A stretch of DNA of 30,586 bases. Origin: JAVBOD01 sp031551045 (lineage in GTDB: Bacteria; Bacteroidota; Bacteroidia; Bacteroidales; UBA932). How positions within the stretch are numbered: the stretch's first letter is position 1; each line of letters begins with the position of its first letter. The notes below the pieces were generated by a model, which did no database searches, was not told the origin of the DNA, and saw nothing but the letters and a program-made list of their open reading frames with translations. The translations under genes were made by a program, and so were the position numbers. The stretch lies in the NCBI GenBank assembly GCA_031551045.1, contig JAVBOD010000027.1:1-30586 (forward strand). Reading direction: 5' to 3'. Of this stretch, positions 23,588-30,586 are shown piece by piece.

Positions 23588-24669
23588 GTCGTAAAATAGT
23601 TGACTAATTTATCGTGTAGATATTTTTTATTTTTAAACAAAGGTAGTTCGTCTTTTGAAATAGAAAAAACGTGGTTGCCCGCCGGTTCCTGTGTGGCGGG
23701 TTTGATGCGCTTATCGCATATGCCGCTCCATTCAGCGTCGGTCAATAATTCGAAATCGGCATACTGTTGCCGGAGCACGGGCAGTAAGTCCTGTTCGCGC
23801 ACATCGTTGATGATGAGCGAGACATTCGGCACCGCTTTTCCGATACGGTGCCACGAGGGAGGCAATAACTTTTCTATGAAATCAGCCGGATAGTTGTGGA
23901 ACCATTTGGAGGGGCACACCACTATCTTTTCAGGATTTTTGTTCAGCCAGGCTCCCCACCAACTGAACGAGCTGTTGGCTATAATGTTGTGGCGGCATGC
24001 GCTCATCAATTGCATGTCGCGAAAACTATTCTTTTTGTGATTCCAATCAACATAAACCGCATCGGCTATTTGCAAATTTTCTTTTACCCAATGCGGATCG
24101 TCCGAAAATACAAAAAAACGGGGATTTTCCGTTTTTTGTCGGATATATGCCATCGCCTCTTGGTAGTAATGTACGTTACAAATATCTCCGAAAGTGGGGC
24201 GGATAGCCGGTTGTGCATAATCGCCACGCCGGATATGGATACTCACGGCATTCGAAGCTCCTATCAGTTCCTGCGCCGCTTTGTTTTTTTCATCGTCAAC
24301 AGGAATAAATTGAAGTTCTTTATTTAATTCCTCCCGGACATATTCCGGATATTTGTACTCCTGCCAGTAGCCTTTCCACCAGACTTTTTTTCCGTGCGGG
24401 TTTTCTACATCCGTTTGCAAATTCAGCTTAAAAACCTTTTTTAGGACATCTCCTAAAAGGTAGAATGGCCGGGCTATCCAATAGGGAAGAATGCTGTCTT
24501 TTTGAATATCTGTAAAAATAGTTTTTACTTCGAAACCGCCGTACTTCTTGATGTAAGGAGCTGTCGTATCAAGATACACATGCCGGTTGCCTTTTTTCTT
24601 CAAATATAGAAAGAAAGCATATTGGAACAGTTGATTCCCAAGCCTGCTTTGTATGTACACAATCTTCAT
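23572..24669 (-). CDS. GT11 alpha-1,2-fucosyltransferase with extra C-terminal tail
   Basis: Transfers fucose from GDP-fucose to galactose or a similar residue. GT11 motifs: RLGNQLFQYAF (9-19), VSIHIRRGDY (142-151; the H-x-R-R-x-D donor site), FFVFSDD (185-191), and NIIANSSFSWWGAWLN (228-243). The core ends near residue 276; common GT11 proteins are about 280-300 residues, whereas this one has 365. The last 89 residues include VSLIINDVREQDLLPVLR then QQYADFELL, which resembles the opening strand and helix of GT2 glycosyltransferases but lacks their aspartates. It starts 5 bp after the GT2 gene and overlaps lysS by 16 bp. Presumably decorates a surface polysaccharide. Confidence 0.9.
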   Translation of the reverse strand: MKIVYIQSRLGNQLFQYAFFLYLKKKGNRHVYLDTTAPYIKKYGGFEVKTIFTDIQKDSILPYWIARPFYLLGDVLKKVFKLNLQTDVENPHGKKVWWKGYWQEYKYPEYVREELNKELQFIPVDDEKNKAAQELIGASNAVSIHIRRGDYAQPAIRPTFGDICNVHYYQEAMAYIRQKTENPRFFVFSDDPHWVKENLQIADAVYVDWNHKKNSFRDMQLMSACRHNIIANSSFSWWGAWLNKNPEKIVVCPSKWFHNYPADFIEKLLPPSWHRIGKAVPNVSLIINDVREQDLLPVLRQQYADFELLTDAEWSGICDKRIKPATQEPAGNHVFSISKDELPLFKNKKYLHDKLVNYFTTWNNT

Positions 24670-24674
24670 AACGC

Positions 24675-25532
24675 TTAAATGATGCGGTAGTTCCGGTATT
24701 CAAACAAACGTTTTCCGGTTTTCTTTTCAATGAAATATAATAGCCGGTCTTTGAGTGAAAAATTTTTCCGGTTGATATCAAAAGTAAAATCCCAGTTTTG
24801 TTTGCCGATGCGTTGTTGCATTACTTGCGGGTGTGTTCCTACAAATACATTCAATGATTCTATTTTTGAATAATCGTACAATTCTTCGGCTTTGACGACT
24901 GGTTTTTCCGTATATAGACTTTCAAAATTTGTTTGTTTTTTATTCATCAGGGATGGATTTTTTACCCATCCATAATGATAAATACAAGCATCTATGGGCT
25001 TTACATTTAATTTCCGCCCGTCGATACGGAAGCCTTGGGCGTCGCGGTAGGAACGGATATGTTTGTTGTTCCGGATAATGCGAATTTCGTGATTGTACCA
25101 CGTGCGGGAATCTCCCACATAATCATAACTCCCGTAGAAATGTGTATAGTTGAATAACAGTCCTTCCACCCGTTTATCTTCCCTGTATTTTTCCATGGCT
25201 TCGCGTACTACCGGAATATATTTTTCGTGCAGCACCTCGTCGCCTTGAATATAAAAAGCCCAGTCGGAATCGGCCGCCACGGCATCGAACGCTTTGTCGG
25301 TTTCCACGGCTAACACCCGTCCATCTTTGCGCAAACTGTCGTCCCATACGGAATGTACGATTCTTATCTTATCGGATTTAATGTTTTTAATGAAATTTAA
25401 CGTATCGTCTTCCGATTCTCCCACGCACACAATCATTTCATCGCATAATGGAAGGATAGAAGTGATAGCTTCTATTATCGGATAATCATATTTTAAGGCA
25501 TTTCTTATAAATGTAAAACCGCTGATTTTCAT
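24675..25532 (-). CDS. GT2-type glycosyltransferase
   Basis: 285 residues from the ATG at 25532 (MKISGFTFIRNALKYDYPII), the usual opening of a Bacteroidetes GT2 subgroup; an upstream in-frame start would cover the promoter. GT-A features: N-terminal FTFIRNA, PLCDEMIVCVGESEDDT, and a possible acceptor/metal site WAFYIQGDEVLHE (the QGDE replacing the common DxD). Later HYGWVKNP is shared with this subgroup. First gene of the unit GT2, GT11, lysS, O-antigen ligase-like. Substrate unknown. Confidence 0.85.
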   Translation of the reverse strand: MKISGFTFIRNALKYDYPIIEAITSILPLCDEMIVCVGESEDDTLNFIKNIKSDKIRIVHSVWDDSLRKDGRVLAVETDKAFDAVAADSDWAFYIQGDEVLHEKYIPVVREAMEKYREDKRVEGLLFNYTHFYGSYDYVGDSRTWYNHEIRIIRNNKHIRSYRDAQGFRIDGRKLNVKPIDACIYHYGWVKNPSLMNKKQTNFESLYTEKPVVKAEELYDYSKIESLNVFVGTHPQVMQQRIGKQNWDFTFDINRKNFSLKDRLLYFIEKKTGKRLFEYRNYRII

Positions 25533-25553
25533 TTTTATTGGAATAACAAGCAA

Positions 25554-25585
25554 CAAAGGTACATTTTCTTCGTCATTTATTCAAG
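25554..25585 (-). promoter_or_regulatory. Bacteroidetes-type promoter for the GT2-GT11-lysS-ligase operon
   Basis: Minus-strand -7 box TACCTTTG (25554-25561), -33-like CTTG (25582-25585), spacer 20 bp; nearly identical to the ligA promoter. The ATG is 21 bp downstream. Confidence 0.7.
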
Positions 25586-25607
25586 TCGATTTTTTTTGCT
25601 AACTTTG
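25576..25607 (+). promoter_or_regulatory. Bacteroidetes-type promoter for recJ
   Basis: -7 box TAACTTTG (25600-25607), -33-like TTTA (25576-25579), spacer 20 bp. The GTG start is 14 bp downstream. It overlaps the divergent promoter of the glycan operon. Confidence 0.65.
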
Positions 25608-25621
25608 TATGATTATAAAAA

Positions 25622-27364
25622 GTGAAGATTTTGGGACTTGATAGAAAATGGATTATAAAAGAGCAGGGAAATCCTGCATTAGTGCGTCAGTTAGCATCGG
25701 AGTTGGGGGTTGATCAAACTTTGGCTAATTTGTTGGTACAGCGGGGAGTACGTTCTTTTGATGAGGCGAAAAATTTTTTCCGGCCGAGCTTGGAAAATAT
25801 TCACGATCCTTTTTTAATGAAGGATATGGATAAGGCTGTGCAGCGCATTGAGAAAGCCATTGCTTCGGGCGAAAAAATAATGGTTTACGGCGACTATGAT
25901 GTGGACGGAACGACTGCCGTAGCATTGGTTTACTCTTTTCTGAAAAAATACAGCCCGAACGTTTCCTACTACATTCCGGACAGATATACGGATGGGTATG
26001 GTATTTCTTATAGAGGTATAGATTATGCCAAGGAACAGGGAATTTCCCTGATTATTGCGCTGGATTGCGGTATCAAAGCAAATGAAAAAATACATTATGC
26101 GAACGACCGCAGTATCGATTTTATTATTTGTGACCACCATTTGCCCGACGAGCATATTCCCGAAGCGGTGGCGGTGCTCGACCCGAAGCGTTCCGATTGC
26201 AGCTATCCGTTCGACGATTTGTCGGGTTGCGGCGTAGGCTTTAAGTTGTTGCAAGCTTATTGCATACATCAAAATATTCCGTTGGAAGAATTATATCCTT
26301 TTTTAGATTTGGTAGTGGTGAGCATTGCATCGGATTTGGTTTCCATTACCGGTGAAAATCGTATTTTGGCGCACTATGGGTTGAAGCAACTGAACGAACA
26401 TCCCCGGAAGGGTTTGCATTCCATCATCAAATTAGCCGGCTTGGAAAAGCATCATATTTCGATTGACGACATTGTGTTTAAGATTGGCCCGCGTATTAAT
26501 GCCGCAGGGCGCATGGAGTCGGGAAGGGCTGCCGTCGATTTGCTGACTACCGAAACGGAAGCCTTGGCTACCACAATGGGGCAAACTATCAATACACATA
26601 ACAACGACCGTAAAAGTATCGACCGTGAAACGACGATGGACGCCATTGCTATGATTGAGAACGACGCGGTGCAACGCAATAAAAAAGCGATGGTACTCTA
26701 TAATCCCAACTGGCATAAAGGCGTGGTGGGAATTGTGGCTTCGCGTTTGGTGGAATCGTTCTATCGCCCGTCTATTATCCTCACTCAATCGAATGGATTT
26801 ATTACCGGTTCGGCGCGCAGCATTCCGGGTTTCGATTTGTATGAAGCCATTGAATCGTGTTCCGATTTGCTGGAAACATTCGGCGGGCACATGTATGCGG
26901 CAGGGCTTACCATGCGTGAAGAAAACCTGCAACAATTCCGTGAACGTTTCGAATACTACGTTACGCAAACGGTGACCGAGGAAATATTAACGCCGCAAGT
27001 GGATATTGATACGTATCTGGATTTTAAACAAATCACCCCTAAATTTTTCCGTATTCTTAAACAATTCCAACCGTTTGGGCCCGGAAACATGTCGCCGGTA
27101 TTTATTACTGAAAATGTATATGACAACGGCAACGGCAGGGTGGTGGGTTCCGATAGCGGGCACTTGAAGTTGGAACTGATTCAGGAAGATGAGCCGTACC
27201 GGCCTATTTCGGCGATTGCATTCCATCAATCGGAATATTTCGAATACATGCAGGGAGGTAATCCGGTGGATGTGTGTTATGCAGTGGCCGAGAACTATTA
27301 TCGCGGTATTGCCAATATCCAGCTGCGTGTGAAAGATATTAAACCGCGGGCGGTGATTGTGTAG
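25622..27364 (+). CDS. recJ: Single-stranded-DNA-specific exonuclease RecJ
   Basis: 5'-3' exonuclease on single-stranded DNA, acting in recombination and mismatch/base excision repair. 580 residues from a GTG start; the next Met is about 65 codons in, past conserved sequence, so GTG is needed. DHH domain: VYGDYDVDGTTAVAL (88-102), IALDCG, DHHLPDE (171-177). Then RINAAGRMESGRAAVDLL, DHHA1 domain with GIVASRLVESFYRPSIIL, GSARSIPGFDLYEA and GGHMYAAGL, and a C-terminal OB-like domain (about 460-580). Its last 26 bp overlap the 3' end of aroK on the other strand. Confidence 0.96.
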   Translation: MKILGLDRKWIIKEQGNPALVRQLASELGVDQTLANLLVQRGVRSFDEAKNFFRPSLENIHDPFLMKDMDKAVQRIEKAIASGEKIMVYGDYDVDGTTAVALVYSFLKKYSPNVSYYIPDRYTDGYGISYRGIDYAKEQGISLIIALDCGIKANEKIHYANDRSIDFIICDHHLPDEHIPEAVAVLDPKRSDCSYPFDDLSGCGVGFKLLQAYCIHQNIPLEELYPFLDLVVVSIASDLVSITGENRILAHYGLKQLNEHPRKGLHSIIKLAGLEKHHISIDDIVFKIGPRINAAGRMESGRAAVDLLTTETEALATTMGQTINTHNNDRKSIDRETTMDAIAMIENDAVQRNKKAMVLYNPNWHKGVVGIVASRLVESFYRPSIILTQSNGFITGSARSIPGFDLYEAIESCSDLLETFGGHMYAAGLTMREENLQQFRERFEYYVTQTVTEEILTPQVDIDTYLDFKQITPKFFRILKQFQPFGPGNMSPVFITENVYDNGNGRVVGSDSGHLKLELIQEDEPYRPISAIAFHQSEYFEYMQGGNPVDVCYAVAENYYRGIANIQLRVKDIKPRAVIV

Positions 27365-27878
27365 AGGCTATTTGTTGGCTGATTGAACAGACTATTTCTT
27401 CCAGCGTTTTATCCTGTGTGTCGATTATTATTTGCGCTTGCCGGTAAACGGATTCTCTTGCTTCCAACGTTCTTTCTATGTATTCCCGTAGCTCTTCCGG
27501 TGATTTACTTTTCAGTAATGGGCGATGTGCTGTTTGTGCGCGAAGATTTTCAAAAAGTTCTTTTACGCTTGCTTGCAGGTAAACCGTGATGCTGTGTCGG
27601 GTCAGTAAATCCATGTTATGATGAAAACACGGAGCGCCGCCGCCGCAGGCAATAACGATTCTTTCGTTATTTTCTAAAATTTTTGCAAGCAATTGATGTT
27701 CATACAAGCGAAAAGCATTTTCCCTTTCGGTTTCAAAAATAGCAGCAACGGATTTTCCTTGTTGTTCTTCAATCTTATGGTCAAGGTCAATAAATTCACA
27801 CGCCAAAATTTTCGCTAATTCTCTTCCTACAGTACTTTTCCCACTGCCCATGAATCCTATGAGTGCGATGTGATTCAA
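27339..27878 (-). CDS. aroK: Shikimate kinase
   Basis: Phosphorylates shikimate at O3 in the chorismate pathway. 179 residues, typical length. Walker A GFMGSGKST (8-16), the shikimate-binding D31-L-D33 with a downstream ERENAFRLYE, CGGGAPC (78-84), LID arginine in HRPLL (118-122). The start appears to be TTG at 27878: a stop lies two codons upstream in frame and the next ATG is inside Walker A. It follows parC on the same strand after 71 bp of repeat-like sequence, so may be cotranscribed. It converges with recJ, overlapping by 26 bp. Confidence 0.93.
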   Translation of the reverse strand: MNHIALIGFMGSGKSTVGRELAKILACEFIDLDHKIEEQQGKSVAAIFETERENAFRLYEHQLLAKILENNERIVIACGGGAPCFHHNMDLLTRHSITVYLQASVKELFENLRAQTAHRPLLKSKSPEELREYIERTLEARESVYRQAQIIIDTQDKTLEEIVCSISQQIASTQSPPAV

Positions 27879-27906
27879 AATTCAATGATTCAAAAATTAT
27901 AGATCC

Positions 27907-27949
27907 GTCAAATCTGTGTGAATCTGTCAAAATCCGTGTAATCTGTGTG
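27907..27949. repeat. Tandem ATCTGTGTG-like words between parC and aroK
   Basis: Contains GTCAAATCTGTGTGAATCTG, then TCAAAATCCGTGTAATCTGTGTG: four near-copies of a 9-10-nt unit. AAAATCCG[C/T]GTAA is shared with 1133-1145, and GTCAAATCT with the arm of the palindromes at 1096 and 6844. Confidence 0.65.
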
Positions 27950-30586
27950 CTACAGCAGCGACATTTGCACCGCATTTTTCCCATCGTCCTGTCCCAATTG
28001 CGGATCGGGTTTCGAATGTTCTTCCGTTGTATCTTCTTCCTCCGGAACTTCTTTTTCTAGCGGTTCTATGAATTCTACGGATGCTATTTCGTAGTTGCTC
28101 ACACGCTTTCCTTTGGCGCGGTGGCTCTTGATGCCGATAAATTCATCCACATCGATATATTCCGCTTCACGTTTAGCGTGTTTGCCGCCGAATTTCACTT
28201 CCAATTGCGGGAAGCGGTCGTACGAAATTTCCACGAGATACGAATCGGGATTGTCGCCCACAATGCTTTGCGGCGTATTGTCGCTCGGTTCGAACGAGAA
28301 ACGTTTTATGTAAAAACAACCTTGGTCGGCATCGAAATAAGTAGCGGAGAAAACGGTCTTCTCGCTGAACTTTTCAATGATGAGTAAGTCGCCATCGTAG
28401 CGATTACTTAAATCGTAGTTCGTAGTATAATAATGTCCGTTGTGGAATACCGCTAAAATACGGTCGCCATTGTGGAACTCGCCCAGCAACTCGCCGCGCG
28501 AATCGGTATTGAGGCGTTGCACATCGGCATCGAACCAGATTTGTTGGCCGCCGAGTGTCGATTCGCCTTTTTCTTTCAGCACAATTTTGTGAATCGGATA
28601 GCGCGAAAGAATGTTCCCCATCGAGTTACGGCCTTTAATCAATAATTGCCCGAAGTCGAATTCAAAAATTAATTTCTTGAGTTTCGGGCGCGGTTTCAGA
28701 TAGATTTTCAGCACTTCGGCTTCGCCATTGGAATTGGCGCTGAACCACAGCAATTGCGAACCTTCTTTGCCTTGTGAAATGTCATATTCTTTGTCGCGGG
28801 TAACGCCCATCACGGCAAAGCGTTTCACATACACGTCGCCCATTTTTCCATCGCGATATATAGCGTTGTAAATCGTACGCTCATCATTGCGCTTGAACAC
28901 CGCCACATGAATGATATCCTTGCCCACAAAGGCTTTTTCCGTCACTTTCGTAATAATGTATTTCCCGTTTTGCAGGAACACAATAATATCGTCGATGTCG
29001 GAACAATCGCCTACGAGTTCGGCGGCTTCGTCGCGCTTCAATCCCATGCCGATAAAGCCTTCCGCACGGTTCACGTACAGCTTGGCATTGGCAACAACTA
29101 CCTTTGTGGCTTCAATCGTTTCGAATCCGGTAAGTTCCGTTTTGCGTTCGAAGTTTTTGCCGTATTTCTTTTTGATTTGGCGGAAATAATTCACCGTGTA
29201 TTCCACCAAATTGGCCAAATTGTTTTCGACTTCCTCCATTTCCGCTTCCACATTTTTAATGTGTTCCTTCGCGGTTTTTATGTCGAATTTAGAAATTTTG
29301 CGCACCGGTTTTTCTACTAACCATTCTACATTTTCCATAGTGATGGGGCGGCGCAGTTTTTTCTCGAACGGTTTCAGCGCTTTTTCCACGGCGTGCAATT
29401 GGTGTTCCCACGACTTGGCATCGCTTTCCAATTCGCGGTATATCTTTTCTTCAAAAAATATTTTTTCCAGCGACGAATAATGCCAATCGTCATGCAATTC
29501 CTCCAAACGTATTTCCAATTCGCGTTTCAAGAGCTCTTTGGTGTGGTCGGCATTGTGGCGCAAAATTTCTTTCACGCCGATGAAGCACGGTTTTTCGTCC
29601 CTGATGACACAGGCGTTGGGCGAGATCGAAACTTCGCAATCCGTAAACGCATAAAGCGCATCAATCGTTTTGTCGGGCGAAACGTCGTTGTGCAGGTGCA
29701 CAACAATTTCCACCTCACGGGCGGTGTTGTCGTCCACCTTGCGGATTTTTATTTTGCCTTTGTCGTTCGCCTTTAAAATAGACTCAATGAGTGTCGAAGT
29801 CGTTTTCCCGTATGGAATTTCGTTAATCACCAATGTTTTTTTATCTAACTTGGTGATGCGGGCGCGCACTTTCACCGCTCCGCCGCGCAATCCGTCGTTG
29901 TAGCGCGAACAGTCGGCAAAGCCGCCGGTCGGAAAATCGGGATACAATTCAAAATCTTTTCCTTTCAAATGTGCAATGGCTCCGTCAATCAATTCGTTTA
30001 CATTGTGCGGCAAAATTTTCGAAGCCAGGCCCACGGCAATCCCTTCTACACCTTGCGCCAACAGCAAAGGAAATTTAATAGGAAGTGCGACCGGCTCTTG
30101 GTTACGTCCGTCGTATGACGCCATCCATTCCGTGGTTTTAGCATTGAAAACCACTTCCGAAGCTAATTTCGTCAAACGCGCCTCGATGTAACGCGGGGCG
30201 GCAGCGCTGTCGCCGGTAAGGATATTTCCCCAGTTTCCCTGCGTGTCGATCAGCAAATCTTTTTGACCCAATTGTACCAGTGCATCGCCGATAGAAGCAT
30301 CGCCGTGCGGATGGTATTGCATGGTGTATCCGATGATATTCGCTACTTTGTTGTAGCGGCCGTCGTCCATGCGTTTCATGGCATGAAGAATGCGGCGTTG
30401 CACGGGTTTCAGCCCGTCGTCGATATGCGGCACGGCACGTTCCAAAATCACATACGAGGCATAGTCGAGGAACCAATCCTTGTACATGCCAGTGAGTTTG
30501 TAACGCTTCTCGCCTTCGTTGAAGAGCTTGGCATAGCGCCCGTCGGCACTGGCTTCGCCCTCTATCATTTCTTCGTTCAGTTCTAT
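27950..30586 (-). CDS. parC: DNA topoisomerase IV/gyrase subunit A, Bacteroidetes ParC type (5' partial)
   Basis: Cleaves and rejoins DNA for decatenation, paired with a ParE/GyrB-type ATPase. 872 residues from the ATG at 30568, but the frame stays open to the window edge, so the start is probably outside. Numbering from that ATG: SGL-type entry LDYASYVILERAVPHIDDGLKPVQRRILHAM broken across 34-64, HPHGDASIGDALVQLGQ (86-102), and AAAPRYIEARL (122-132) with Y127 the catalytic tyrosine. A coiled-coil tower region (about 370-480) and C-terminal blades follow, ending in an acidic tail. The position of GyrA Ser83 is Ala (A91) and that of Asp87 is Asp (D95). Naming as parC rather than gyrA rests on similarity to Bacteroidetes ParC sequences; no partner gene is in view. 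aroK follows. Confidence 0.9.
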   Translation of the reverse strand: MELNEEMIEGEASADGRYAKLFNEGEKRYKLTGMYKDWFLDYASYVILERAVPHIDDGLKPVQRRILHAMKRMDDGRYNKVANIIGYTMQYHPHGDASIGDALVQLGQKDLLIDTQGNWGNILTGDSAAAPRYIEARLTKLASEVVFNAKTTEWMASYDGRNQEPVALPIKFPLLLAQGVEGIAVGLASKILPHNVNELIDGAIAHLKGKDFELYPDFPTGGFADCSRYNDGLRGGAVKVRARITKLDKKTLVINEIPYGKTTSTLIESILKANDKGKIKIRKVDDNTAREVEIVVHLHNDVSPDKTIDALYAFTDCEVSISPNACVIRDEKPCFIGVKEILRHNADHTKELLKRELEIRLEELHDDWHYSSLEKIFFEEKIYRELESDAKSWEHQLHAVEKALKPFEKKLRRPITMENVEWLVEKPVRKISKFDIKTAKEHIKNVEAEMEEVENNLANLVEYTVNYFRQIKKKYGKNFERKTELTGFETIEATKVVVANAKLYVNRAEGFIGMGLKRDEAAELVGDCSDIDDIIVFLQNGKYIITKVTEKAFVGKDIIHVAVFKRNDERTIYNAIYRDGKMGDVYVKRFAVMGVTRDKEYDISQGKEGSQLLWFSANSNGEAEVLKIYLKPRPKLKKLIFEFDFGQLLIKGRNSMGNILSRYPIHKIVLKEKGESTLGGQQIWFDADVQRLNTDSRGELLGEFHNGDRILAVFHNGHYYTTNYDLSNRYDGDLLIIEKFSEKTVFSATYFDADQGCFYIKRFSFEPSDNTPQSIVGDNPDSYLVEISYDRFPQLEVKFGGKHAKREAEYIDVDEFIGIKSHRAKGKRVSNYEIASVEFIEPLEKEVPEEEDTTEEHSKPDPQLGQDDGKNAVQMSLL

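Noticed and set aside
18624..25532. Capsule or O-antigen locus of a known type
   Set aside because: There are five glycan genes but no Wzx, Wzz, Wza, sugar-nucleotide synthesis or export genes in the window, so a complete locus cannot be claimed.
28907..29320. 137-residue plus-strand ORF rich in Phe
   Set aside because: Antisense shadow of the Lys/Glu-rich region of parC.
1..30586. Defence, toxin-antitoxin, phage or integrative element
   Set aside because: I looked for nucleases, reverse transcriptases, integrases, restriction genes and small gene pairs and saw none; the only mobile signal is the small non-coding repeats.

Overview
The window looks like chromosomal DNA from an anaerobic member of the Bacteroidetes, most likely Bacteroidales. 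Evidence: the families present (split 5'-nucleotidase, Bacteroidetes-type topoisomerase IV A subunit, plant-type glutaminyl cyclase, GH125, flavodiiron protein), start regions without clear Shine-Dalgarno sites, and repeated -7 boxes of the form TAnnTTTG, some with a TTTG-like -33 box 18-21 bp upstream. It is mostly a housekeeping region. I see no rRNA, tRNA, CRISPR array, IS transposase, phage gene or recognisable defence system. Genus cannot be told from what is here.

Layout. 1-2045 (+): an RluB-type pseudouridine synthase with a long repetitive charged N-terminus (cut by the window edge), then era. 2054-3751 (-): a 5'-nucleotidase split into two exported proteins. 3843-5150 (+): der, divergent from that pair. 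5363-6811 (+): a Tat-exported GH125 alpha-mannosidase. 7092-10296 (-): ligA then a flavodiiron protein. 10306-10617: a 312-bp gap holding a 216-bp MITE-like element. 10618-11634 (-): an exported M28-type peptidase lacking key active-site residues. 11707-15377 (+): mtgA, a TPR protein, fabI. 15577-16359 (-): glutaminyl cyclotransferase. 16421-17435 (+): pssA and a stand-alone purS. 17437-18387 (-): prs.

18409-25532 is a surface-glycan region: two GT4-type glycosyltransferases (+) face a minus-strand operon of GT2, GT11 fucosyltransferase, lysS and an O-antigen ligase/polymerase-like membrane protein. lysS, a housekeeping gene, is embedded in it. 25622-27364 (+) recJ; 27339-27875 (-) aroK; 27950 to the right edge (-) parC, whose start lies outside the window.

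Functional themes: ribosome assembly GTPases and rRNA modification (rluB-like, era, der), DNA replication and repair (ligA, recJ, parC), cell envelope (mtgA, fabI, pssA, glycosyltransferases), nucleotide supply (prs, purS, 5'-nucleotidase). The parts least explained by known genes are the intergenic repeats (several exact palindromes, a 17-bp terminal inverted repeat element, and recurring short words), the 111-bp coding tandem repeat in the pseudouridine synthase, the degenerate M28 active site, and the extra C-terminal tail on the fucosyltransferase. I did not find a convincing new multi-gene system.
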